Below are positions 35,438-45,063 of a stretch of 64,000 nt of DNA, one piece after another. The stretch covers positions 46,265-110,264 of the forward strand of contig NZ_JAQVCH010000006.1 of NCBI RefSeq assembly GCF_028689845.1. Reading direction: 5' to 3'. Origin of the DNA: Flavobacterium sp. (GTDB taxonomy: Bacteria; Bacteroidota; Bacteroidia; Flavobacteriales; Flavobacteriaceae). Position numbers and translations under genes: made by a program. Positions within the stretch are counted from its first letter, which is position 1; each line of letters starts with the position of its first letter. Under the pieces are notes generated by a model. The model saw only the letters and a program-made list of their open reading frames with translations, had not been told where the DNA came from and ran no database searches.

Positions 35438-36100
35438 ATGAAAATTTTAGTGGTTGAAGACGAAGTAGGAATTGCCTCTTTTTTAAAACAAGGTTTAGAA
35501 GAAGAAGGTTACGAGGTGTTAATTGCCACCGAAGGAGAAGCAGGGCTTGAAATGGCCCTTATTCAAAAACCAAAATTGATTCTTTTAGATTGGATGCTTC
35601 CCAATAAAAGTGGGTTAGAAGTATGTTTAGCATTTAGGAAAGAAAATACGCAAACGCCTATTATTTTTTTAACAGCAAAAGATACTGTTCAAGAAACCAT
35701 CGAAGGTTTAAAAGCGGGAGCAAATGATTATATCAAAAAACCATTTAGTTTTGACGAACTAGTTCAACGTATAAAAATTCATTTTCGAACGCAAAATGAT
35801 TCTAAAACACTTACCTTGGGTAATATCACGATAGATAAAAATACCTATCAAGTATTTGTTGATAATAAGGAAGTTTTATTGACACATAGAGAATTTGAAT
35901 TGTTAGCCTATTTAATCGATAATAAGGGAAAAGTGTGTACCCGAAATAATATCATTGAAGAGGTATGGAATATCCATTTTGAATATGATACTGGGGTTAT
36001 AGATGTCTTTATGAATGCTTTACGAAGAAAACTAAGCTTGTCTAAAGAACATGATTTAATTAAAACAATACGCGGAGTAGGATATATTGCCAATGAATAA
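35438..36100 (+). CDS. OmpR-family response regulator
   Basis: A 220-residue protein with a receiver domain (VVEDE at the N-terminus, phospho-acceptor Asp in LILLDWMLPNKSG near 51, LTAKD, and YIKKPF) and an OmpR/PhoB winged-helix domain (LLTHREFELLAYLI, then VIDVFMNALRRKL and TIRGVGYI). It overlaps the histidine kinase gene by 8 nt and precedes a metal-efflux operon, so it is probably a CusR-like metal-responsive activator. The metal cannot be named. Confidence 0.93.
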   Translation: MKILVVEDEVGIASFLKQGLEEEGYEVLIATEGEAGLEMALIQKPKLILLDWMLPNKSGLEVCLAFRKENTQTPIIFLTAKDTVQETIEGLKAGANDYIKKPFSFDELVQRIKIHFRTQNDSKTLTLGNITIDKNTYQVFVDNKEVLLTHREFELLAYLIDNKGKVCTRNNIIEEVWNIHFEYDTGVIDVFMNALRRKLSLSKEHDLIKTIRGVGYIANE

Positions 36101-37493
36101 TTTTTTTAATTTTTCGTTTAAAAACAGAATTGCTTTTAATTATTTAGTAAGTGGTGCTTTTTTAATTGCTTTTGTTTTTATATTCATTTATCAAACCGTT
36201 AACTATTCTGTTAATCAGCATGTTAACGAAGAAATTCAGGAAGAGTTAGCTAAGCATCTCGCGGATGTTGTTAGTAATGAAAAAGAAGCTTACTTTATTC
36301 AAGCCGATCATTGGTTGGCTAGAGAGCACAATTCAATTAATGTAAATCCTGTTTTTGTAGAACTTTATGATGAAAATAAAAAACTCATCGATAAATCGCC
36401 CAATTTAAAATCGTCTGATTTAGGTCTTCAATCTCCTGATCAAAACAATGTTTTTATCAATACTACGTTAAATTCAATCCCGATTAGGCAAATTCAAACA
36501 ACAATCAAGAGTAATCATAAAACGGTTGGTTATTTGATTGTGGCCATGTCTTTAAAAGATTTTGAAATTGTTGAAATTCTAAAAAATATATTGCTCATTT
36601 CATATCCAATTATTTTAGTTGTTTTGTTTTTAATTGCTCGATTTTTTGCTGGGAGAAGTATTCAACCCGTGAGTTCAATCATGGGAATTTCGAGTAAAAT
36701 AACCAAAGATAATTTGTCAGAAAGAATTCCACTACCTTCCAATAAAGACGAATTGTATTATTTATCTGAAACCATAAATAGTTTATTAAATCGGATTGAA
36801 AAAGCAATTGAACGAGAAAAGCAATTTACCTCAGACGCTTCACACGAGTTAAGAACGCCATTAGCAGTAGTAAAAGGAACAATGGAAGTGTTGATTCGGA
36901 AGCCTAGAAATGAAGCAGAATATAAAGAAAAAATTAATTTTTGTATTGCTGAAGTCGATCGGTTAAATTACCTGATAGACCAACTCTTATTATTAGCCCG
37001 TTTTGAAAATCAAAAACAAAATAACAAACAAGAAACTGTTTTTTTAAACGGTTTGTTTTTTGATTCTTTAATTCGGTATTCCGATAGTATTCAAGCAAAA
37101 CAGATAAAGGTTATTACTCATTTTGATCAAGATTATAATGTGACTTCAGACCATTATCTTTTATCCATTATTATTGAAAACCTGCTTTCCAATGCAATTA
37201 AATATAATCGGGTAGAAGGGCAATTAATCCTTTCAATAACCAAAACAGACAAGGGAATTAGTTGTACTATTGCCGATACGGGTTTGGGTATTAACGCAGA
37301 GAATATTGAAAAAATTTTTAATCCGTTTTTTAGGTCTCATGGAACAAATCATCCGCAAATAAAAGGGTCTGGACTTGGTCTTTCTATTGTGAAACGACTT
37401 TGTACTATTTTGCAACTAGAGATTTCTGTAAAAAGCGAATTACAAGTAGGAACCGAATTTGTTTTAAACTTTCCTTTAGCAAAACTTAAGTAG
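36093..37493 (+). CDS. HAMP sensor histidine kinase
   Basis: A 466-residue kinase starting at the ATG at 36093; the earlier TTG reading adds two residues. Two transmembrane segments (FNYLVSGAFLIAFVFIFIY, and IILVVLFLIARFF near 170-182) enclose a periplasmic sensor of about 120 residues. HAMP, DHp with the phospho-His in SDASHELRTPLAVVKG, N box (NLLSNAIKYN), G1 (ADTGLGI) and G2 (GSGLGLSIV) follow. It should phosphorylate the adjacent regulator. The CusS-like role is inferred from the next operon. Confidence 0.93.
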   Translation: MNNFFNFSFKNRIAFNYLVSGAFLIAFVFIFIYQTVNYSVNQHVNEEIQEELAKHLADVVSNEKEAYFIQADHWLAREHNSINVNPVFVELYDENKKLIDKSPNLKSSDLGLQSPDQNNVFINTTLNSIPIRQIQTTIKSNHKTVGYLIVAMSLKDFEIVEILKNILLISYPIILVVLFLIARFFAGRSIQPVSSIMGISSKITKDNLSERIPLPSNKDELYYLSETINSLLNRIEKAIEREKQFTSDASHELRTPLAVVKGTMEVLIRKPRNEAEYKEKINFCIAEVDRLNYLIDQLLLLARFENQKQNNKQETVFLNGLFFDSLIRYSDSIQAKQIKVITHFDQDYNVTSDHYLLSIIIENLLSNAIKYNRVEGQLILSITKTDKGISCTIADTGLGINAENIEKIFNPFFRSHGTNHPQIKGSGLGLSIVKRLCTILQLEISVKSELQVGTEFVLNFPLAKLK

Positions 37494-37537
37494 TTCTTAA
37501 GTTTATTCGTAAATTTATACTATATTTTTGTAGTATA
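37482..37537 (+). promoter_or_regulatory. Promoter and double dyad of the metal-efflux operon
   Basis: TATTTTTG at 37523-37530 is the -7 element. It is exactly flanked by the perfect arms TATACTA (37516-37522) and TAGTATA (37531-37537). Upstream, AAACTTAAG (37482-37490) and CTTAAGTTT (37496-37504) form a perfect 9-bp dyad, roughly 35-55 bases before the expected start site. That is where an OmpR-type activator would bind. The upstream dyad spans the stop codon of the kinase gene. Confidence 0.65.
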
Positions 37538-37550
37538 AATAGAAATTAAA

Positions 37551-40500
37551 ATGCTCGAAAAAATCATCGCCTTTAGTCTTAAAAACAAACTGATTGTACT
37601 TCTTTTTACAGCTGGTATTTTTGGCTTCGGAATATATTCTGTTTTTCAAATTTCGATAGGAGCCGTTCCCGATGTAACCAACAATCAAGTTCAAGTTATT
37701 ACTACTTCTCAAAATCTTTCTACACAAGATATTGAGCAATATATTACCTATCCAGTCGAATTGGAAATGGCTAATTTACCTGGAGTAGTAGAAATTCGTT
37801 CTATTTCAAAGTTCGGTTTGTCAGTAGTGACCATCGTTTTTAATGAAGAAATTGGAACTTACTTACCAAGACAATTAATTGCAGAAAAAATTAAATCGGC
37901 ATCCGAGAAAATTCCAGCTGGTTTTGGGACACCCGAAATGGGACCAATTACAACGGGTTTAGGCGAAATTTACCAATATACGTTAGAAGTAAAACCGGAA
38001 TATAAAGACGAATATTCAGTTACTGATTTAAGAACCATACAAGATTGGGTTGTGAAACGCCAATTGTCTGGTATAAAAGGAGTTGTGGAAGTGAATACGT
38101 GGGGTGGATTTTTGAAACAATATGAAATTGCACTCACACCTTCTTCGTTAAAAGCAATGAATATTTCAATTAGCGAGGTACTTACAGCTTTAGAGAAAAA
38201 TAATAGTATTGCAGGCGGTGCATATATCGAAAAAACCAATCAGAGTTATTTTATTCGGGGAGAAGGAAAAGTAAAATCGATTGACGATATCAATACTATT
38301 GTTGTTAAAAACATAAATGGCAATCCAATTTATATTAAAAATATTGCCAAGGTACGTTATGGGGTTGCTAACCGTTTTGGAGCAATCACCGGAAATGGAG
38401 AAGGTGAAAAAGTTTTAGGCCAAGTCATGATGCTTAAAGGAGGAAACTCCAAACAGGTTATTGATGATGTGAAAACGCGAGTAGCAGAAATAGAAAAAAC
38501 CTTGCCAAAAGGGGTTTATATCAATGGCTTTTTAGAGCGAAGTGAATTAGTTGGAAAAACGACATTTACCGTCGCTGAAAATCTGATTTTAGGCTGTTTG
38601 ATTGTCATTTTTGTGGTAGTTTTATTATTAGGAAATTGGCGTTCTGGATTAGTCGTTGCTTCCGTCATTCCGTTGTGTTTATTATTTGCTATTTCTTTTA
38701 TGAACATTTTCGGAATTGATGCGAATTTAATGAGTTTAGGAGCTATTGATTTCGGAATTATTATTGATGGAGCCGTTATTATAGTAGAATTCATCGCTTT
38801 TCAAATCGCCCAAAAATCGAAACACTTATTTGGCTTATCTAAAGAAGAACGACGAGTACAAATGGATGAAATCACTTATAAAAGTGCTTCACGCATGATG
38901 AACTCAGCCATTTTTGGGCAATTAATTATTTTAATTGTATTTATTCCCATTTTATCACTTACAGGGGTAGAGGGAAAGATGTTTAAACCGATGGCGTTAA
39001 CGTTTAGTTTTGCATTAATAGGAGCAATGTTGTTATGTTTTACCTATGTTCCAGTGGTTTCTTCTTTGTTTTTAAAACCAACAATCGAAAACCCTAACTC
39101 GATTTCCAATAAATTAATCCGTAAATTAAATTCATGGTATTTACCATCTATCACTTGGGCAATTTCGAATACTAAAAAGGTTTTGTTCGGTGCTTTAGGC
39201 TTGTTACTACTAGCTATTGGCTTGTTTGCCACAATGGGAGGCGAATTTATTCCGACCTTGGATGAGGGTGATTTTGTAATTCAACCGGTTTTAAAAACAG
39301 GAACTTCCTTAACCAAAACAATAGCAATAACCACTGAAATTGAGCAAGTTATTTTGAAAAATTTCCCTGAAGTTTCTCAAGTCGTAAGCAGGATTGGAGC
39401 AGCAGAAGTGCCAACTGACCCGATGAGTATGGAAGAAAGCGATGTTATTGTTAAACTAAAACCAAAATCGCAATGGGTTTCAGCCAAATCCAAAGATGAA
39501 TTGGCCGATAAAATAAAAGAAGCGATTGAGCAGAAAATTCCAAATATGGAACTCGAATTTACACAACCTATCGAAATGCGTTTCAACGAATTAATTTCTG
39601 GAACTCGTTCTGACGTAGCCGTAAAAGTTTTTGGTGATGATTTAGATATCTTAGCTCGAAAAGCGGATGAAATTGCCAAAGCGATTAAAAATGTAGAGGG
39701 AGCATCAGATATTATTATTGAAAAAACAGAAGGTTTACCACAAATGGCGGTCACCTATGATCGAATGAAAATTGCACAATTTGGTATGAATATAGCCGAT
39801 TTAAATGATGTTTTATCGTTAGCTTTTGCAGGAAAAATTGTGGGAACCGTTTTTGAAGGTGAAAAACGATTTGACATGGTTGTTCGGTTAGATAAAGAAA
39901 ACCGAACCGATATTCAGGATATTGAAAATTTATATGTGTCAACTCCAACTGGAGAGCAAATTCCGTTACAAGAATTAGCTAAAATTGAATACACTACGGG
40001 TCCAGCTAAAATTTCAAGAGACGATACGAACCGAAGAATTGTGGTGGGTATTAATGTTAGAAACCGCGATTTACAAAGTGTGGTTGATGATATTCAGAAG
40101 ATTGTGGATACACAAATAAAAATGCCAACGGGTTATCGCGTTACATATGGCGGACAATTTGAAAACCTTGAAAGTGCTAAAGCTCGTTTACTTATTGCCG
40201 TTCCGATTGCTTTAGTGTTGATCTTCTTCTTATTATATTTTGCTTTTGGCTCGATAAGAGAAGCGTTAATGGTTTATTCTGCTATTCCTTTATCTGCGGT
40301 TGGAGGCGTTTTATTTTTATGGCTTCGCGATTTGCCTTTTAGTATTTCAGCCGGTGTCGGATTCATTGCTCTTTTTGGAATTGCTGTTTTAAACGGAATC
40401 GTTTTAATCGAACATTTTAAAGAATTAAAACACCAAGGAATGAAAGACATCAACGAATTAATTTTAAAAGGCACCACCGATCGATTACGCCCTGTTTTAT

Positions 40501-41888
40501 TAACGGCCGCCGCCGCCGCATTAGGGTTTTTACCCATGGCTATTTCGACTTCGGCTGGTGCAGAAGTGCAAAGACCTTTGGCTACAGTTGTTATTGGGGG
40601 TTTATTTACTGCCACAATTTTAACCATGCTGGTTTTACCCGTTTTATATAAACTGTTAGATACGAAAGAATTCAAAAAAGCGAAATTCAAAAAACATCAA
40701 GCTGGAACGTATATCATTTTATTGTTTTTATCAACGAGCATTGGATTTTCTCAAAATGGAAATGGAGAACTCGATAGTTTAATCGCAAAAGGAATAGAAA
40801 ATAACAAAAATGTTAAAGCGTTACAATTGCAAGTCGACCAAGCTAAAGCAACCATCAATACGGCCTATTCTTTTGATAAAACATCGATTTACTACAACTA
40901 TGATCAAAATAATTTAGCGTCAAATAATGAGCCCTTAAAAGTGTTTGGAGTACAACAAAATTTTGCATTTCCAACCGTTTATGGAGCACATAAAAATGTA
41001 CTTCAATCAGAATATGATAAAGAAGTTTCAAACTTAGCTCTACAAAAAAATCAAGTAGCACATTCGATAGCATCGGTGTATAATCAAATTGTGTTTTTGC
41101 AACATCAGCAAAAATTATATATCTATTTGGATAGTTTGTATCAAAATTTTTCAAAAGCAAGTGATAGACGATTTGAATTAGGAGAAACTAATTATCTTGA
41201 AAAAATAACGGCACAAGCAAAATTCCGTCAGATTAACACAAAATTAATTCAACTAGAAAAAGATAAAAAAGGGTTTTATGAAAAACTTCAATCGATAGTT
41301 CAAAGTGAGGAGAAAATAGTAGTTAAAAACACCGAACTTAAAGAAGCAATCAATTTGAGTGCTACTAACAATAAAGAACTTTATTCTTCTTATTATGAGA
41401 ATATTACCGAAATTTATAAAAAACAAATTGCCTTTCAGAAACAGCAAGCGTTACCTGATTTGAATGTAGAATATTTTCAAGGAAATAATTCGGGTTTATC
41501 TTCCTCTTTATATGGTTTTCAAGTAGGGGTTTCAATACCTTTATTTTATAATGGAAATGTGGCCAAAAATAGAGTAGCTAAATTAGCTTTACAAAGCTGG
41601 GAAAGCCAAAAAGAAAATGAAATGCTAAAATTGGATGCCTACCTAGCACAACAGCATCAAACCTTAGAAAAGTACCAAGATGGCATTACGTACTATAATC
41701 TATACGGTAAAAAATTAGCTGAAGAAATTTTTAAAGTTGCGGATAGGAGTTATAAACAGGGAGAAATTGACTTTTTCCAATACATTATGAGCTTAGAAAA
41801 TGCAACTTCAATTCAGATGGATTATTTAGAAACACTTTTACAATACAACTTAACGCAATTAAATTTGCAGTATATAAACTTAGAATAA
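37551..41888 (+). CDS. CzcA/CusA-type RND transporter fused to a TolC-like outer-membrane factor
   Basis: A 1445-residue fusion. Residues 1 to about 1040 are a heavy-metal RND pump: an IIAFSLKNKLIVLLF first helix, a DFGIIIDGAVIIVE charged helix (TM4 type), a second helix set with LRPVLLTAAAAALGFLPMA, and an end at VLPVLYKLLDTKEF. A second hydrophobic segment (TYIILLFLSTSIGFSQ near 1053-1067) looks like a former signal peptide. Residues 1070-1445 are a TolC/OEP domain with long coiled coils. This fusion is frequent in Bacteroidota. It would export metal cations such as Cu, Zn or Co; which one is not clear. Confidence 0.93.
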   Translation: MLEKIIAFSLKNKLIVLLFTAGIFGFGIYSVFQISIGAVPDVTNNQVQVITTSQNLSTQDIEQYITYPVELEMANLPGVVEIRSISKFGLSVVTIVFNEEIGTYLPRQLIAEKIKSASEKIPAGFGTPEMGPITTGLGEIYQYTLEVKPEYKDEYSVTDLRTIQDWVVKRQLSGIKGVVEVNTWGGFLKQYEIALTPSSLKAMNISISEVLTALEKNNSIAGGAYIEKTNQSYFIRGEGKVKSIDDINTIVVKNINGNPIYIKNIAKVRYGVANRFGAITGNGEGEKVLGQVMMLKGGNSKQVIDDVKTRVAEIEKTLPKGVYINGFLERSELVGKTTFTVAENLILGCLIVIFVVVLLLGNWRSGLVVASVIPLCLLFAISFMNIFGIDANLMSLGAIDFGIIIDGAVIIVEFIAFQIAQKSKHLFGLSKEERRVQMDEITYKSASRMMNSAIFGQLIILIVFIPILSLTGVEGKMFKPMALTFSFALIGAMLLCFTYVPVVSSLFLKPTIENPNSISNKLIRKLNSWYLPSITWAISNTKKVLFGALGLLLLAIGLFATMGGEFIPTLDEGDFVIQPVLKTGTSLTKTIAITTEIEQVILKNFPEVSQVVSRIGAAEVPTDPMSMEESDVIVKLKPKSQWVSAKSKDELADKIKEAIEQKIPNMELEFTQPIEMRFNELISGTRSDVAVKVFGDDLDILARKADEIAKAIKNVEGASDIIIEKTEGLPQMAVTYDRMKIAQFGMNIADLNDVLSLAFAGKIVGTVFEGEKRFDMVVRLDKENRTDIQDIENLYVSTPTGEQIPLQELAKIEYTTGPAKISRDDTNRRIVVGINVRNRDLQSVVDDIQKIVDTQIKMPTGYRVTYGGQFENLESAKARLLIAVPIALVLIFFLLYFAFGSIREALMVYSAIPLSAVGGVLFLWLRDLPFSISAGVGFIALFGIAVLNGIVLIEHFKELKHQGMKDINELILKGTTDRLRPVLLTAAAAALGFLPMAISTSAGAEVQRPLATVVIGGLFTATILTMLVLPVLYKLLDTKEFKKAKFKKHQAGTYIILLFLSTSIGFSQNGNGELDSLIAKGIENNKNVKALQLQVDQAKATINTAYSFDKTSIYYNYDQNNLASNNEPLKVFGVQQNFAFPTVYGAHKNVLQSEYDKEVSNLALQKNQVAHSIASVYNQIVFLQHQQKLYIYLDSLYQNFSKASDRRFELGETNYLEKITAQAKFRQINTKLIQLEKDKKGFYEKLQSIVQSEEKIVVKNTELKEAINLSATNNKELYSSYYENITEIYKKQIAFQKQQALPDLNVEYFQGNNSGLSSSLYGFQVGVSIPLFYNGNVAKNRVAKLALQSWESQKENEMLKLDAYLAQQHQTLEKYQDGITYYNLYGKKLAEEIFKVADRSYKQGEIDFFQYIMSLENATSIQMDYLETLLQYNLTQLNLQYINLE

Positions 41889-41890
41889 AA

Positions 41891-43006
41891 ATGAAAAAAA
41901 TAGTATACTTATTACTTCTTGGAACCGGATTAATTGCTTGTAAAAAAGAAGCTACAGCGGAAGCTATTTCTAAAAATGAAGACGAAATTACGGTTTCTAA
42001 AGAACAATTTCAAACCATGGAAATGGAAATTGGTTCTCCTCTAGAAAAGGAGTTTAATTTTACTGTAAAAGCAACAGGTAAAATTGACGTTCCACCAGCA
42101 AACAAAGTTAAAATAACTACTTTCTTAGGCGGATATATTAAATCAACCCATTTATTAATTGGTGATAAAGTTAAAAAAGGCCAAGCTTTGGTTACTCTTG
42201 AAAACACGGAGTTTATTGATATGCAAAAAGAGTATCTTGAAGTAGCCGAACAAATCAGTTATTTAAAATCAGAATTTGAAAGACAAAAAACCCTGTATGA
42301 TGAAAAAATAGCTTCCCAAAAAAACTATTTAAAAGCGGAGAGTGATTATAAACGAGCGAATGGAATGTACCAAAGTTTGAAAAAGAAATTGGAATTAGTA
42401 AATATTTCTCCTACTCAAGTTCAAAAAGGAAATTTATCTTCAACCATCACGATTTATGCTCCCATCGCTGGCGATGTAACAGTGATGAATGCTTCTATTG
42501 GCATGTTTATGGCTCCATCCGATATTATTTTGGAATTGGTAGACACGAATCATTTACTAATTGAATTAGCCGTTTTTGAAAAAGATATTTTACATATAAA
42601 AGAAGGTCAAACTATTTTATTTACCGTTCCGCAAGCATCAAAAGATGAATTTAAAGCCAAAGTAGTATTGGTTGGCAAATCGATAGAAGGAAACAATAGA
42701 ACGATTATGGTTCATGGACAATTAGATGAAGCAATCAAACAACGTTTATTAACCGGAATGTTTGTAGAAGCAAAAATTTTAACAGAAACCAAAAAAGGGT
42801 TGGGTATCCCAACTGATGCCTTGATAACGGAGAATGATAAAAATTATGTACTTTTAGTAAAATCAAAAACAAACACGGGGTATGTTTTTGAAAAAGTAGC
42901 GGTTCAAGTTGGCGAATCGTCAGCACAATTTATAGAAATAATAGAAAATAGTAAAGTGAATAAAAACTCAAAAATTCTTACAAAAGGAGTTTTTGATATT
43001 AATTAA
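41891..43006 (+). CDS. Periplasmic adaptor of heavy-metal RND efflux (CzcB/CusB-type)
   Basis: A 371-residue lipoprotein. The N-terminal lipobox is LLGTGLIACKKE with Cys17. The biotinyl-lipoyl halves are PPANKVKITTFLGGYIKSTHLLIGDKVKKGQALVTLEN and TIYAPIAGDVTVMNASIGMF. Between them lies a coiled-coil hairpin (about 110-165), and a beta-barrel follows. It bridges the inner pump and outer channel. It is 2 bp after the fusion gene. No His/Met-rich metal-binding tail is seen. Confidence 0.93.
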   Translation: MKKIVYLLLLGTGLIACKKEATAEAISKNEDEITVSKEQFQTMEMEIGSPLEKEFNFTVKATGKIDVPPANKVKITTFLGGYIKSTHLLIGDKVKKGQALVTLENTEFIDMQKEYLEVAEQISYLKSEFERQKTLYDEKIASQKNYLKAESDYKRANGMYQSLKKKLELVNISPTQVQKGNLSSTITIYAPIAGDVTVMNASIGMFMAPSDIILELVDTNHLLIELAVFEKDILHIKEGQTILFTVPQASKDEFKAKVVLVGKSIEGNNRTIMVHGQLDEAIKQRLLTGMFVEAKILTETKKGLGIPTDALITENDKNYVLLVKSKTNTGYVFEKVAVQVGESSAQFIEIIENSKVNKNSKILTKGVFDIN

Positions 43007-43020
43007 AAACGATAGAAATC

Positions 43021-43503
43021 ATGAACGACGCACATTTACACATGGTAGTAAATCATTTTCCAATTATTGGGTCAATTTTTGGATTAGGGGTTTTAATTGC
43101 AGGCTTATTTTATAAAAATAATGTCATAAAAAATGTTGCTTATGTACTCTTTGTAGTGGCCGCTATTTTTGCGGGATTAAGCATGGCAACGGGAGAAGGA
43201 GCAGAGCATATGGTGGAAGATTTTCCCGAGATTGGACATGCTATTATTCATGAGCATGAAGAAATGGCAGAAAAACTAGCAATCGTTTTGTATGCCTTAG
43301 GTTTAGTGTCTTTGATTGGTTTGTTTTTGAATTTTAAAAACCATGCTAAAGCAAAATTCATCTCCTATCTAGCGTTTATTATTGCAATTTTAGCAGTGAT
43401 TTTAGGAATAGAAACCGGAACTACAGGTGGTGAAATTCGACACACTGAAATTCGAGATAATTACATTAAAACAGAATCATTAAAGGTAGATGACGAACAT
43501 TAA
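43021..43503 (+). CDS. Four-helix membrane protein, DUF2231-like
   Basis: A 160-residue protein with four hydrophobic helices (IIGSIFGLGVLIAGLFY, VAYVLFVVAAIFAGLSMA, LAIVLYALGLVSLIGLFL, ISYLAFIIAILAVILGI). Histidines cluster at the helix ends (HLHMVVNHFPI, IIHEHEEMAE, GGEIRHTEI), as in DUF2231 proteins that may bind haem or metal. It follows the adaptor gene by 14 bp, so it is the last gene of the metal-efflux operon. A metal-handling role is inferred. Confidence 0.75.
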   Translation: MNDAHLHMVVNHFPIIGSIFGLGVLIAGLFYKNNVIKNVAYVLFVVAAIFAGLSMATGEGAEHMVEDFPEIGHAIIHEHEEMAEKLAIVLYALGLVSLIGLFLNFKNHAKAKFISYLAFIIAILAVILGIETGTTGGEIRHTEIRDNYIKTESLKVDDEH

Positions 43504-43576
43504 CTATTAAATCACTACGAAAAGCACTAGTAGATTTGTTATTGCTTACTTTTAAATTAAAGATATTTAATAAGTT

Positions 43577-43617
43577 ACCCTTCATTTGAAATGTCAAAAA
43601 CAAATCCAATGAAGGGT
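43577..43617. terminator. Terminator between convergent genes
   Basis: ACCCTTCATT (43577-43586) and AATGAAGGGT (43608-43617) form a perfect 10-bp stem with a 21-nt loop; a short T/A run follows on each side. It lies between the efflux operon and the minus-strand lipoprotein gene. Confidence 0.55.
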
Positions 43618-43651
43618 TTAAAATAAAAAATTTTGGCTTATAAACGAAAAG

Positions 43652-44881
43652 TTAATCCACTTTTCTCATTTCCTTCCATTGCTGGTCTTGAAAGACAGAG
43701 GAAGGGTCGAAATTAGGATTGTCACTCATAATAAAACTACTGCCATCACTGCGACTCCAAGCATGATTATAGCCAGATACTAATTCAACTTTTCCAGTGG
43801 CATCACTATAATTTTCAACCTCACGAATGGTTTTAATAAAATTGGTATGCATTCGGTCTTGCGATTGTTGTTTGGCTTCCCAACTGCGCATATTGGCATC
43901 CATGGCATTTAAATTTTGTTGTCCTTTATTAATTATATCTCTACCCATTTGTGCCGTTTGGTCATCTATCATTTTGATTTTTCCTAAGTGAATGATGTGA
44001 TTTTGCATACGAACTTTTTCCCAGAAATCATCTACACTTTCTTTCCAAGCGGTATTGGTTCTAATACTTCCCATCATTACAGCCAGCATATTTGTCGCTT
44101 TTTCTTTTTCTCCCACAGGATATTTAAAAACGATTCTTTCTGTAATAAAAGTAATATAGTTTTTGGCAGAAGTGCCATCATATTGATTAAAAACAGTTGT
44201 TTCACCAATCATAACTCCGCATATAATAAGTGCTTCTTCTTTGTCAGACCATCTTACGGTACCAGTAATGCAAGAAGTATAATTTTGTATTTGTCCTAGA
44301 TTATACTGCATCATTTTTAACCGATTTTTTTCTGCTTTTTCTGCTAATATTTGTTGGGCTTTCTGGTTTTCTTTTACTTCAATTATTTGTGGATTTCCTA
44401 ATTCATTTGGTACAAAAACTTTTTTAAAATAATTCATGGCATTCATGGGCTGGGCATAGTTACAGCTTTGCGTATGCTGTTGTTGTCTGGCAAATTGATC
44501 TAACTGTGGATCTTCAAAATAAGACCAAAGAACGTCAGGCATCATTTCAAAGCTATACTTTCCGTCTGGAGAAACAGATTTTATACTTACATAATTGCCT
44601 GCACAAGATGTACCAGGAGCATTCCAAAGTATATCACCGCTAAACTTCCAGTTGCTCGGAGTCAAAATACTATAGGCTTCAACAGGTTTAGAGAAACCAA
44701 TTTTATCCAAAACTCGTGCTCTTTTGAATTCTACATAATCTTTTCCTGATACAAAATTTGAAGCGATGTTCTTTGATTTTGGCTGACTCGTGTTTTTTGT
44801 AGCGTTACTGTTTTGTCCATTACAACTTGTTAATGTCAACGTTGATAGGCCCAGAATAAGGTAAAAGAATTTAATTTTCAT
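43652..44881 (-). CDS. Hypothetical lipoprotein
   Basis: A 409-residue protein with a lipobox (LTLTSCNGQNS, Cys20) and a low-complexity linker rich in Asn, Lys and Ser. No family is recognised. Visible features are SILTPSNWKFSGDILWNAPGTSCAGNY-like beta segments, a central KAQQILAEKAEKNRLKMMQ helix, and a C-terminal RSDGSSFIMSDNPNFDPS segment. It is flanked by convergent and unrelated operons and looks monocistronic. Probably exposed in the periplasm or on the surface. Confidence 0.65.
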   Translation of the reverse strand: MKIKFFYLILGLSTLTLTSCNGQNSNATKNTSQPKSKNIASNFVSGKDYVEFKRARVLDKIGFSKPVEAYSILTPSNWKFSGDILWNAPGTSCAGNYVSIKSVSPDGKYSFEMMPDVLWSYFEDPQLDQFARQQQHTQSCNYAQPMNAMNYFKKVFVPNELGNPQIIEVKENQKAQQILAEKAEKNRLKMMQYNLGQIQNYTSCITGTVRWSDKEEALIICGVMIGETTVFNQYDGTSAKNYITFITERIVFKYPVGEKEKATNMLAVMMGSIRTNTAWKESVDDFWEKVRMQNHIIHLGKIKMIDDQTAQMGRDIINKGQQNLNAMDANMRSWEAKQQSQDRMHTNFIKTIREVENYSDATGKVELVSGYNHAWSRSDGSSFIMSDNPNFDPSSVFQDQQWKEMRKVD

Positions 44882-45063
44882 AAGTTATCGATTTTACTAT
44901 TTTGTGTTTTAAAGAACTTTACTTTCTAAAGCATTTATTATTTGTGCAAAAGTGTTTAAACTAAAAAAGCACAAAATAATATATGATCATAGTGGTTTCA
45001 TAATTCTTTGATTAAAGGTTATACCCTTACATCGAAATAGAATTAAGATGTCATCACATTATT

